64,000 nt of DNA from Salvia splendens (taxonomy: Eukaryota; Streptophyta; Magnoliopsida; Lamiales; Lamiaceae): contig NC_056033.1 in assembly GCF_004379255.2 (NCBI RefSeq), positions 37,102,719 to 37,166,718 of the forward strand, written 5' to 3'. A program made the position numbers and the translations under genes. The notes under the pieces were generated by a model. It made no database searches, had not been told where the DNA came from, and saw only the letters and a program-made list of their open reading frames with translations. Within the stretch, counting starts at the first letter, position 1. The number at the start of each line of letters is the position of its first letter. Shown piece after piece: positions 34,117 through 45,088 of the stretch.

Positions 34117-34952
34117 AGTGTGAGAGTAGCAGTAGACATTGATGAAATTGAAGAGGGAGGTGAGGTTAGGTTTGAGGAATGTGGTTTAGCAACCGATGTA
34201 ACGCCATATGCCGAAGCTGCGACGACCGATAGAGAGAGGGATTTTGGATGTATTTATTTATATGAGGTGTTTTGTTGTTTCCCTCTGTTGAGAGAGATGA
34301 GTCTACGCCGAAAAAGGGCAATCAAAATTGAGGAGAAAATGAGTGAAAAGGAGTGACGGATTTGTGACAGATTAGTGACGGATTAGTGAAAGATTAGTGA
34401 CAGATCAGTTTCTTCCAGTTAATGACGGATTAACGACGGATTTGTGACCCGTTAATTAAAACCGTAAAAAATTTGACGGAACCGTCCAAAATGGACCAAA
34501 TGTGAGGGACCAAATACTTCAAAAGATAATGTTTTGGACCAAAATAAAAAAAAAATGCAATATATTAAGGACCAAATTGAGACTTTAGTGAAACGCAAAT
34601 AATATCAAATGAAATGCAAACAATAAGCCTTTCCGTATAATTAGTTTATTCATTATTCAAACACCTTTTTCCAATGGGCCCACCTCACCGATTCATTCTC
34701 TGATATACAAATATACAATATTTAATAATAAAGCTACTCCAATATTTTTGTCATTATTTATTAAAATTGAATTTGCAGTATTAATATTTCAGGGACAAGC
34801 AGATTTTGATTTGGAATAAACAACTCACTGATTTTCTAGTTTTTATCCAATTACTCCCATTCCAATAAATATGATTATTACAAATTCATTTTTAGTAATC
34901 AGTAACAAAAAACAAACAAACAAACAAACCAATTTTAGTTTAAATATATTTA

Positions 34953-35181
34953 AGGGATATTGGTATTAAAACTAAAAACTTTGGCCAAATTTTGGTTATT
35001 CGACGAACTTTAAAATTAGTCTAAAATATCACAAATTTTATATTTTATTTGTTATTTCTCATGGCAGGTTAATCACTATATTAGACTAACTTACATGCAT
35101 TTTTTTTATCATACTTGGCCAAATTTTGGTATTTTTGACTAACTTTAAATTTGGCCAAAGTTTTATAATACCAATATCCCT
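34953..35181. mobile_element. Small inverted-repeat element at the centre of the outer element
   Basis: 229 bp with ends AGGGATATTGGTATTA in inverted orientation and further matching CTTTGGCCAAATTTTGG blocks. It is flanked by TAAATATATTTA on both sides (34941-34952, 35182-35193). That 12-mer is itself a palindrome, so it could be a target duplication or part of the inverted repeat. It is a MITE of uncertain family. Confidence 0.65.
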
Positions 35182-35618
35182 TAAATATATTTATACTAAA
35201 ATTGGTTTTCTTTTTTTTTTATTTTTCTTTTTTGTTACTGATTACTCTTACTAAAAATGAATTTGTAATAATCATATTTATAGGAATGGGAGTAACTGGG
35301 TGAAAACTAGAAAATCAATGATTTGTTTATTCCAAATCAAAATCTGCTTGTCCCTGAAATATTAATAATGCAAATTCATTTTTAATAATCAATGACAAAA
35401 ATATTGGAGTAGCTTTATTAGTATTAAATATTGTATACTTGTATCTCAGAAAATGAATATGTGAGGTGGGCCCATAGGAAAATGGTGTTTGAATAATGAA
35501 TAAACTAATTATGCGGAAAGGCTTATTTGTTTGCGTTTCATTTGATATTATTTGCGTTTTAACCACAGCAGTGTGCTGTGAATTATATCACAGCAGAGGA
35601 TCTGCTCCCGTATTTTTA

Positions 35619-36830
35619 TTGTGTAAATAGCTATCAAGATTATTATGCAAAATTGATTTTATCGACAATTCTTGAAACTTTCCATATGTAGATTAGTCTA
35701 ATTTTGGTGGACAATCCAAAATGGTAAAATTAATATATTTTCTATGGACGGAGGTAGTATTTGTTTAATCGGTGTGGAATAAGTTATCCCGTAGCATTTG
35801 TAGTAGAGAAGTCATGAAACTTCTATTTTGGAGTATTTGTTCAGTAAATTCAGAGATTTAATGGTAAAGTAAAGACATAGACATGCGTCGTCTTCACTAG
35901 ATTTTCAGACTATAAATATGCTATATTCCATTCCTTAGACAATATAAATATAGTCATAAAAATATAGTTCCACTTTGGTTCAATAATAGAGCAAGCAAAT
36001 TAAGTAATTAAACAAATAACCACAATATATATAGTTCCTCTCTTGTTTATTTATTTATTTATTTATTATAATCTTGCTAACTGTATCTTGATTTTGACCA
36101 ATATGCATATGCATAGACATAATCACATAAATACATCATCCAAATATCGTCATTGGTAGGCTAAGAAATATTGGTGGTGTAATTAAGGCTTAGTTTACAA
36201 ATAAGTTTAGCATAATTAATTGGTGGTGTATCTCACTGTTCAAGTATGGAAGTCAAATATTTGAATTTACTCCAATAATTTTTAGTTACTCCTCTATCAA
36301 ATAAACAATTATCTTATACTCCCTTTGTGACGTTTTCTATTTTCTATTAGTATTAGCTTTTGTACAGTTTGTCATTATTCATTGATTTGCAAGATATTTT
36401 AAAATTTAAAATCGCTGTCATTATTCATTGATTTGCAAGATATTTTTAAATTTAAAATCGACATGTTGCATGGTAGTATTACACATGTGGACAATGAACA
36501 CAGATAAAAACCTTGATATTTTAGGGACTTTGAGCACGACTTAAATAGGAGTAAATTTTACACCTTTGTTTAGTTACATAAGCTGAATTGCAATTTTGAT
36601 CATAAAATTAGTTCTTATGATAGAATTTCTTTCTTTAATGAATTGAGTCTCATTTTTCAATAATAATACTTTAGTCATTTTTTCTTTTTAGAATCTTGTT
36701 ACTATATTTTACTATTTTTACATTAAAATTTATATTGTTTACTATCAAGATTATTCGTCTTTAACGGATGGAGTATTAGTTCATGGATCTCAAACCAATA
36801 GACATGTTTTGACCCTATGATGAGTGGAGT

Positions 36831-36898
<68 letters not shown>

Positions 36899-38483
36899 CT
36901 CAAACTAAGTTGTTTGATAGGGATATTAAGCAGCTCGGCTCATCAAGCTTCATATTAATCCAATTTGAGTTGAACGCTAATCAGGTACATGTTAATAAAG
37001 GGTTAAAAATTTTGAGTTAACAAATTTCTGCCATAATCCTAAACGTTCAGATTTCAGACTATTACATCTGACTAACCACACTAAAAGATAAAGATGAATA
37101 TTAGCCTTTTATTTTCTATTCTTAATATCTGTTAATTACTCTATAATATACTACTATAAACTTAAACAAATAGTATTACAGATATAAATCACATGACATC
37201 ATGAAAAATCTCTCCTATGAATAATGAGAAAAATAAACCACATATATACGTTATTTAATACTAGTACTCCATTTAATTAAGAATATACTTATACTCAACC
37301 ATAATCAAACAATCGTAGGAGTATAAATTTTACTTATGGTACTAGATCAAAATGATTTAACATATATGAATGTGTTACAGTATATAGGGAGTAAATTGAA
37401 ATGGAAATGGAAATGTAAATATATATATTTTCTATTACTTTACCTATTAGTATTTCAGTATACTAAAAATAATATAAAGTACACATATATATATTAAATA
37501 TAAATTGGAGGTAAATTTAATTTTTTTTGGAGTTATTCATTTATCAATATCCGTTAAAGTGTTTAATTAATTATCAAACAATATGAATGAATAATTATGA
37601 ATTGTACTTAGAGCCAGCCAACTCATCAAATTTTAGAACATCTCTACTCAGTTGCAAGTGAATCATTTGTTGACTATTAAGCTGGAATTATTTTAAAATA
37701 AAAAATTTACAATCCTTCACTTCTAACTCATCCTCGTTTTTGCAGTACTATTACTTATTAATTAAAAAAATTTAGAATCCATAAATATTTTCATGAAGTA
37801 AAATAATTGTTCTACATGCAATATTCTGGAAAGTGAAGACTATTACCACACCAAAGTGTTTATTTCGAATGTTAATTGCAAAAATTGGTATAAACTGACT
37901 CTCGTAAATATTATTAGTACAAAATGAATTATTCCAAGGAATAGAGTTAACACAATGGGGTAAATCGTGTATATAGATTTTTCCACAAGCACCAAGATTC
38001 CGTTTGAATTATGAAGTTTATGTTTGATTTAGGGTTCAATTCAATTCTATCTGCAGTTATTATTAGGGTTAGGGTCGTGTGGTTTGAATTCCTGCGGTTG
38101 TTTGTGTCAACTGTCAAGCCATTCTACCCTGAAGTTTCCTCAGATGTTAACATTTGCTTACAAACTGACTTGTTCAAAGATGCAGGTCATCTGTTTGAAT
38201 TTATTACTCACAGAAACGAATTATTGAGGAGTTAATTATAAAATTCTTTAAATGAGTAGATGAGATGGGAGACTATCATTTCAATTGTGACTGGATATAG
38301 ACTGCATGATCTTCAGCTCTCCTATATGTGCTACTTTGCGCTTTAGTAAAGTCTGGGTTGCATTTTCACTCTTCAGTTCAGTAAATGAAACAGAAAAAAT
38401 ATGGAGTAGTAAAATACTAGATCTGAGTTCATGATGTCAGCTCTTGATTGTGCCTATATAGTACGCCTTCAAGATTTGGTCAC
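35619..38483. other. Intergenic AT-rich region
   Basis: No convincing gene. It contains the block 35640-36060, homologous to sequence beside and beyond the Copia element (5069-5098 and 21340-21660); a 46-bp tandem duplication (36371-36463); and a long AAT microsatellite. An ORF of 74 codons at 38011 has no recognisable features and is not called. Confidence 0.75.
36831..36898. repeat. AAT trinucleotide microsatellite, about 22 units
   Basis: An uninterrupted run of TAA/AAT repeats about 67 bp long. Likely highly polymorphic. Confidence 0.95.
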
Positions 38484-38486
38484 TTA

Positions 38487-40420
38487 GGGTGTCCACCAAA
38501 TAGCCCCGCCCCATTTTTTGTCCATATCCCCAGTTTTTTTTGTTCACGACCACAAATTTTTGTTTCCGTCACTATGATGGACACCAATAGCCCCAAAATT
38601 TTATAATCAATTTTTATTTTAATGTTTCAAGCAATTATGAATATATTTATCGGACTATACATAATTAGAAGAAAAAGACTATACGTGAAGAAATTAAAAT
38701 TAAACACTAAATTTTCGTCGTATTAAAGTACAGGAAAAATTATACAACGAAAATTTTATCTAGTGCAAATCACAAAGGTGTTCACACTGAGCCGCCACCT
38801 CCCCTACGTGCCCACACTTCTTCAATCAAATCGGCCTGGAGTGTGGTATGTGATGTGGTCCTGCGCATATCAGCGGAACGTTGGATCAAATATTCATTGC
38901 TCAGTGGTACGCCCATCTGGATCGGCGCGGAGGTAACACCGTGACTTGTACTTGCGCCCTCTTCCGGTGCCCAGCGCTCTGCTGCAAATCCTTCATCTTC
39001 TATTATCATATTATGCAATATGATACATGCTAACATATTATTCACGACATCATCTTCATGCCAAACTCGTGCCGGACACCGTATAATGGCCCATCGCGAT
39101 TGGAGGACACCAAAAGCCCGCTCAACATCCTTCCTAGCACCCTCTTGTTTGCGCGCAAAATATTATTTCTTCGGTCCAACCGGTTGGCGGACAGTCTTGA
39201 CGAATACGGGCCACCGCGGATATATCTCATCTGTGAAATAGTATCCCCTACTGTACTGCGTGCCGTTGGCTACGAAGCTGATTTCTAGACCCCCCCGGCA
39301 CTCATCGTTGAAGAGCGGCGATGACTGAAGAACATTGATGTCGTTGTTCGAACCTGCCACACCAAAATACGCATGCCAGATCCGCAAACGGTAGTCAGCA
39401 ACGGCTTCCAAAATCATCGATGGATGTTTGTTTTTGAATCCAGTTGTGAATTGGCCTTTCCATGCCACGAGACAGTTCCTCCACTCCCAATGCATGCAAT
39501 CGATGCTTCCTAACATTCCTGGGAACCCGTGGATCGAACCGTGCATATCCAGCAGGCTCTGACACTCATCAGGGGTGGGCTTCCGTAGAAACTCCCCACC
39601 AAAAATTTCTCGGATCCCCTTACAAAACTGCCTAAGCACCGTGAGGCTAGTCGTCTCACCCATCTGTAGGTATTCATCGAACATATCGGCTGGTCCGGCG
39701 TAGGCAAGCTGCCGGATTGCAGCGGTGCACTTCTGTTGCGTAGACTGCCCGATCCGGCCCGCGGCATCACACCGGAGGGTGAAGCACCGGTAACGCTCCG
39801 CCAAATTCGTCGCTATATGGTTGAACAGCCGTTGCGACATTCTGAATATCCGGCGGAATATCTCGGGTGGATAACGGGGGTTATCCACAAAGTAATCAGC
39901 CATTAGACGCTGGTGTGCACCGACGTGATCTCGTTGGATGGTCCGCCGATGAGTAATCGCACGAGGGATCGCAGCCTCCTCCTCATCCGCCAAGCGCGCC
40001 GCATCCTCCTGGGCGGCCTGGTGTTGCACATGTTGAATCAGAGCATCCACGTGTCTTTCCACAAATTGTCCATTTCTGATCACAAATTCTAGTGAGAGAA
40101 ATTTTGAGTGATGAAGAGTTGGAATGGTGTGAAAATAATGAATGGAATGAGGTGTATTTATAGGTGAATTAAATTGAATTAAAAAAAAAATCGCCGACTA
40201 CCGCCGCGCCGGGCACCACTCCACTATAGCAGCCCCGCCTATTCGCCGCGTCTGCCCTGGAGTAGGCGCGTCCTCGCCCCAAACTCGCCGCATGCCCGTC
40301 CGCCGCCTACCGCCCCCATTTTCCTCGTCCGCCCCCGGGGCGGACGTCACCTCCACTATAGACTGCCCCGGGACCGCCCCCGCCGGGGCTATAGGCGCGG
40401 CGGTCCCATAGTGGACACTC
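38487..40420 (-). mobile_element. PIF/Harbinger element with transposase gene only
   Basis: 1934 bp. The ends (GGGTGTCCACCAAATAG left, AGAGTGTCCACTATGGG inward from the right) are inverted repeats, flanked by TTA on both sides (38484-38486, 40421-40423), the classic Harbinger target. It holds one transposase reading frame on the minus strand and no ORF1 gene. The right subterminal region is very GC-rich (CCGCCCCC motifs). Confidence 0.92.
38782..40083 (-). pseudogene. Harbinger DDE transposase (ALP1-like nuclease), one internal stop
   Basis: A single reading frame of 432 sense codons is interrupted only by TAA at 39163-39165, between GPKK and YFARKQEGARKD. The N-terminal helical region and the DDE_4 superfamily nuclease are present: first Asp in GSIDCMHWEW, second in GSNNDINVL, and Glu in KDVERAFGVLQ, which lies after the stop. 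The product would need readthrough to be active; otherwise it is a recent pseudogene. A TATAAATACACC motif on the minus strand near 40155 is a likely promoter. It normally excises and inserts elements at TWA targets with an ORF1 partner, which is missing here. Confidence 0.88.
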
Positions 40421-40423
40421 TTA

Positions 40424-40692
40424 AAATCTAAGCTTTGGTTCTTGGAGAATGATGTACTCCTAGTAAATTAATTGGAAGACAATTTGGAAATGTTCAGTCT
40501 TCCAAGAAAATTGTACCGTGATCCATGGACCATTCCTAAATAAGGAGAAAATGCAAGGAATTTTCTAATGATAATGAAGCTGACGAGTACAACCTATTTA
40601 ATTTCTACGTCATTAACAAAATCTTGTAGGTGCTATATTGTTTATAAGTATGTAGCAGTTATTCAAGGATCATTGTCAAGTCTTCCAAAACA
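40424..40692 (+). other. GLR upstream region
   Basis: The 269 bp between the Harbinger insertion and the GLR start codon must hold the GLR 5' UTR and promoter, so the transposon sits directly upstream. No clear TATA box was identified; TTGTTTATAAGTATG near 40640 is a weak candidate. Confidence 0.4.
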
Positions 40693-43600
40693 ATGTGTTC
40701 CTTTTACTTGTTTGTGGCACTTGTCTTGCTTCCCCTTTTTAGTATGCTGTCTTTTACTGCACGTTCTACTGATTTTCACGTTGGTGTGATTCTTGATTTG
40801 AATTCAACGGCTTCACCTGTGGGGCGTATAGGAATGAGAAGCTTAAAAATGGCGCTGGAAGATTTCCATTCATTTCATGGAGACTACAAAACTAGACTGG
40901 TTATCCATCCAGTAGATTCAAAAGGAAGTGTTGTTGATGCTGCTGCTGCTGGTATGTGACAACTTTTCGCTTGCCATAATATTCTGATCGTTGCATCTTT
41001 TCATTGTTCACTGCAATTTGATGTATTCTTACTTGTGCATTGCAGCTCTTCATCTGCTGCGGGATGTGAAAGTTGATGCCATAATTGGTCCTCAAAAGTC
41101 TGCACAGGTTAACTTTGTGATGGATTTGGGAGATAAGGCTCATGTACCAATTATATCCTTCTCTGCAACAAGTCCCTCCCTTGCTCGTCAAACTCCTTAT
41201 TTTGTCCAGACGGCTCAGAGTGATGCCAATCATGTTCAGGCTATTGCTTCCATAATTAAAGAGTTCTCGTGGACACAGGTCGTGTTCATCTATGAGGACA
41301 CGGAATATGGAAATGGCATTATCCCTTATCTGTCTAATGCGCTCCAAGATGTCAATGCTCGAGTTCCGTATAGAAGCGTGCTTCCCGTATCAGCCACCGA
41401 TGAACTTATAGGCAATGAACTTTACAAAATGATGACCATGCAGACACGAGTTTTTGTAGTGCACATGACTCGATTTCTCGGAACCAGACTTTTTCTAAAA
41501 GCAAGAGAATTAGGGATGATGACTGAAGGATACGTATGGATCATTACCAGTGGTATGACGGATCATTTCAGCTCGTTCAGTTCAGATGTTGCTGAGGCTA
41601 TGCAAGGGGTTCTTGGTGTAAGGCCTCTAATCCCCAAATCTAGTGAACTCAATTCCTTTGCTTCTAGATTGAGGATGATTCGTCAAGATAATCCTGACAT
41701 GAATCGGGATGAGATGAGCATATTTGGTCTTTGGGCGTATGATACTCTGTGGGCTCTCGGTCTGGCAGCTGAAAGAGTTGGGAGTAGTAGGTCAAGTTCA
41801 AGTACAACTGAGAATGAAACCAGTGCCAACTTCTCTAGCCCTTTTACTTTCAGAGTTTCAGAAACAGGTCCCGAGCTTCTCAAAGCATTTTTGGGTACGA
41901 GGTTCAATGGACTTTCCGGAGAATTTAACCTAGCTGAAGGACAGTTGAAGCAGACATCATTCGAGATAGTTAACGTTGTCGGAAGCATAGAGAGGCCTGT
42001 AGGAACCTGGACCCCGTTGTCTACCTCAATGGGAACTTTTAGGAGTATCATTTGGCCCGGAGACTCAATAAAACCGCCAAGAGGTTGGGAATTTCCAATA
42101 AACGGTAAAAAACTAAGAATCGCAGTGCCAGAGAAACTTGGTTTCAACGACTTCTTGCAAGTGCAGACAGATAATCGAACAAATGAAACAACAGTCAGTG
42201 GATACTACAGAGAGGTGTTTGATTCTGTCATGCATGCATTGCCCTATGCTCTACCGTACGAATTTGTCCCATATTCATTTATTAAACCCGACGGTTCAAG
42301 ATTTGGTAACTACAATGATCTCGTGTTTCAAGTTTCGTTACAGGTGAGTTCTTCATCTTCAGTGAATATGTCACTTTTGTACTTAGCAATACTTTGGCCA
42401 CGGTTTTGTTTATTTGAAATTGTTGGTGATGACAGAAAGATTATGATGGTGCTGTTGGAGATATCACCATTACTTCTAACAGATCTGGTTTTGCGGAATT
42501 CACTATGCCATTTGCAGAAGGAGGTGTTGCCTGTATAGTTCCCATCAAGTATGAGGATGTGAATGATGTATTAATATTTTTACATCCCCTTACTATACAA
42601 CTGTGGTTAACCACTGCTATCCTTTACATCTCGACCGCTATGGTAACATGGATTCTCGCAAAGAGGCTCGTGCAAAGCTCCAGGGAATCGCTCAGTCAAC
42701 ATGTTGGCATGAGTTGCCTCTTGCCATTCTTTCCTGGTGAGTAATGATATATCATCTACATTTCCTGCTTCTTACTTGGCTTCATCTGATTAGTCCTTGT
42801 CATAATCGTTTGCTTGCAGGAGAACGGATCGAAGTCATTTTGATTTGTCTGATTCTGGTGACGTGGGCTTTTGTAGCAAATCTGCTTAGCTCAACCTACA
42901 CTGCCAGTTTATCTTCCAGGCTCACGATTGCAAATCTCCGAGGGAGTGTGACAAATGTGGAGCAACTTATCGCCAACGGAGACTATGTTGGGTATCAAGA
43001 TGGTTCGTTTCTTGAGAGTCACTTGATCAAGTTGGGATTTGATCAAGCAAAACTAAAAAATTATACATCTGCTGATGGTTGTAAACAAGGTTTATCCCTG
43101 GGAAGCAAAAATAATGGTATATCGGCCTACTGCGATGTCTTGCCCCACATCAAGGTAATACTATCTCAAGCGTGTGGCAAGTACGTTATGATCAACCCTG
43201 TCTATCGCACAGACGGATTCGCCTTTGTAAGTGCCGCTACCTTTCAACTCATATACTCCCTATACAGGTGGATTCCTGTGCAGACGTCTCCGTGGTAATT
43301 GTCATTTTTCTTAATGAAACATAGCATCATTTGGTATGTGTTTGTGAATGGCAGGCCTTCCCCAAGGCTTTTCCTGCAGTGCCTGCTATCTCCCGGGCCA
43401 TTATCCAACTGACGGAAAATGGCACGATTCCTAACCTTGAGCAGCTGTACTTTCCCAAGCCAGAGTGTGACGTTTCCAACAGTAGTAGCCCCCCGCTTGC
43501 CACAGTGTCGTTGCGAAGCTTCTCTGTGCTCTTCGCCATCACGGGTTTTGTAACCATGACTTGCTTATTTGTTTCACTGACACTCCATCTACACAAGAAG

Positions 43601-43783
43601 ACACCTCTTGATCAAAGGATTGCAGACTTGAGAGCCAGTGCCGGCTCAAGAATTCGCCAATATGTGAAACGAGACCACCGTCCCTCTTCTCCTACGGCGA
43701 TAGAGATAGGACAAGTGGAAGAAATTAGGCCGTCTTCGAATGATGGTGTCGTGGAGATAGAGGTTATACCCTCTCACCACTGA
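40693..43783 (+). CDS. Glutamate receptor-like channel (plant GLR), 5 exons
   Basis: Exons 40693-40951, 41046-42343, 42436-42736, 42820-43226 and 43355-43783 (all GT-AG) join to 897 residues, normal for plant GLRs. Residues 1-25 are a signal peptide. The ANF/amino-terminal domain runs about 30-400 (GVILDLNS, ISFSATSPSL, VFIYEDTEYG). Ligand-binding S1 begins KKLRIAVPEKLGF near 438. TM1 is near 572-594, the pore and TM3 (STYTASLSSRLT) about 610-655, S2 about 655-800 with TDGFAFAFPKAFP, and TM4 about 810-832. The product should be an amino-acid-gated cation channel of plasma or vacuolar membrane. The pore loop (SQHVGMSCLLPFFPGERI) is shorter than, and unlike, the usual FSTMFFAHRE type. The clade is not assigned. 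Confidence 0.93.
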
Positions 43784-44091
43784 TATTCATAAATCTTTGT
43801 TGCTTTAAGTATTATAGATATGGTTAGACCAACAAAAGAGAATGTAGTGATTCCTACTGAATATTACATATTCATAGATGCGTTTATATTGTTGTGATTC
43901 CTAACTTAGAAGAAGCTTCATCTTGTCTATAACAATGAATACAGAATCCACACAGAGATCAGTGAGTCTTAAACTGAAGAAGACCCCTTTCAAGAATTAA
44001 ATAAAAAGAATACTGTAGTTTTATTGAAACAAAAGTGGCTTCAGAATTTAAACATGTTAGTAGATTTTTTTTAAAAAATAATTTATATATA
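43784..44091. other. GLR 3' flank
   Basis: AT-rich sequence between the GLR stop and the tRNA gene, expected to contain the GLR 3' UTR (AATAAA at about 44000). No other feature seen. Confidence 0.5.
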
Positions 44092-44162
44092 GGGCCCAAC
44101 CGGGTTCGAACCGGTGACCTATTGATCTGCAGTCAATTGCTCTACCACTGAGCTATGGACCC
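44092..44162 (-). tRNA. tRNA-Cys (anticodon GCA)
   Basis: The minus strand folds into a complete 71-nt cloverleaf. The acceptor stem GGGTCCA pairs with TGGGCCC (one G-T pair). The D-arm is AGCTCAGTGGTAGAGCA (A box), the anticodon loop CTGCAGA contains GCA, and the T-arm contains GGTTCGAACC (B box). There is no intron. A T-run follows on the minus strand (44071-44080), a pol III terminator. Confidence 0.97.
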
Positions 44163-45088
44163 ATTTGTGAATATGACGTTTCAATCTTTTATAGTAATAT
44201 AAAGAATGAAGGATAAAGATTTTTTAGATCCAAGTAATTCTTCGATTAGTAAACAAATTAAATTCTTTTCTGCAGGAGTTCATTAAGATTTATTCAATTT
44301 AAACTCAAATTAACGCTGAAGTGCAGTAGTAGTATAATTTTTTCGACAATAGATTTAATATAACAATGCCCAAAAAATTGACTGAAATTACTGTGTCGAA
44401 TGAGATGCAAATGCAGGAAAGGTCCATAATATTGCATTTAGAATTCATGACGCTTTAGGATGCATGTTAAGACTTGAATGCAAATTAGAAGTGCTTAAGA
44501 ACATTTTTAATAATATCACAACAAAAAGTAAGAACAAAATAAAAAAATCAAGATCAAGACGTTTTTAATAAGCCCTCACAATAATATAGTGAACACGAAC
44601 ATAGTCAAAATATTATTTGAGATGCAAATAATTTAAATTGAAAAAGTGGAGAATACTGAAAGATTGGAACAATGCACGAGGCATCTATGGAAAGCAGTTG
44701 AGACTGACCGGATGGAAATATGCCTACAACTAAATCACAATTTTCCCTTAAACACAGGCATATTATCAATTTCTAACCCTCTTCAAGAATGTTTCTGGAA
44801 TCCACAAATTCAATCCCACTGTGTTGGGATGAACTAAGATTCTCAAAATGCCACTTGAGCCCAATTCGATCATCACTCATCATCACCATCATCAAGAGAT
44901 TAGATGCTGAGAATTACATTGGTCTAAACCAGAATAAGTCAATGCATACATTATTCATAAACCGGTTTGCAACAAAGCGAACGACACTGGGAGCAGTACG
45001 TACACTAAGGATTACAATCATGCAATGTATAATTCAAAGACACATCAAGTTTTTGTATCACAAACTTAAACCTAAACCTAAACCAGCC
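44163..45088. other. Intergenic region between tRNA-Cys and PEX11
   Basis: AT-rich. ORFs of 63 and 102 codons on the plus strand show no family features and overlap the likely PEX11 3' UTR, so they are not called. Confidence 0.6.

Larger units (their letters stand above)
31080..34350 (-). pseudogene. Captured 5' end of an LRR receptor-like kinase gene, split by a hAT element
   Basis: Reading the minus strand from about 34160 and skipping the hAT (31475-34116 plus one 8-bp duplication), a Met is followed by a hydrophobic signal-peptide-like stretch (LLAVALCAILTASF). Then comes the plant LRR N-terminal cap: PEIEALLSFKQNLYDP, TPCDWRGNGC, and RVVELRLPRLQLS leading into a first leucine-rich repeat. 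This matches the N-terminus of the LRR-RLK class recalled as At4g36180/At1g75640. Upstream there is a CATATAAATA promoter-like motif near 34258. A frameshift at a run of C (about 31412) and a TGA in the LG*WDD segment disable it. No kinase domain is present. Confidence 0.75.
30578..34590. mobile_element. Inner Mutator-like element (Pack-MULE)
   Basis: Long inverted ends of about 200 bp (ACTAAA..CTCAATTTGGTCC outward, then TTTTGGACC and GACGGAACC motifs) are flanked by the 9-bp duplication AAACGCAAA (30569-30577, 34591-34599). The interior is GC-rich captured gene sequence, not a transposase. The left terminal region has been entered by a Stowaway MITE, and the captured segment by a hAT element. 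It must be non-autonomous. Confidence 0.85.
30468..35609. mobile_element. Outer MULE-type foldback element hosting nested insertions
   Basis: Inverted ends start GGGAGCAGATCCTCT on both sides and are flanked by the 9-bp duplication GTATTTTTA (30459-30467, 35610-35618), the size typical of Mutator-like elements. Without insertions the element is about 1.1 kb, made almost wholly of two inverted arms of about 415-450 bp (30468-30577 plus 34600-34940 against 35194-35609). It has no gene of its own. A 4-kb MULE sits in the left arm and a small inverted-repeat element at the centre. Confidence 0.85.

Noticed and set aside
30468..35609. CRISPR-like or prokaryotic repeat system in the repeat-rich region
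   Set aside because: Repeats have no spacers of constant length, and the surrounding genes are plant genes with introns.
38011..38235. 74-codon ORF upstream of the Harbinger element
   Set aside because: No recognisable motif, no homologous counterpart and AT-rich surroundings; length is as expected by chance.
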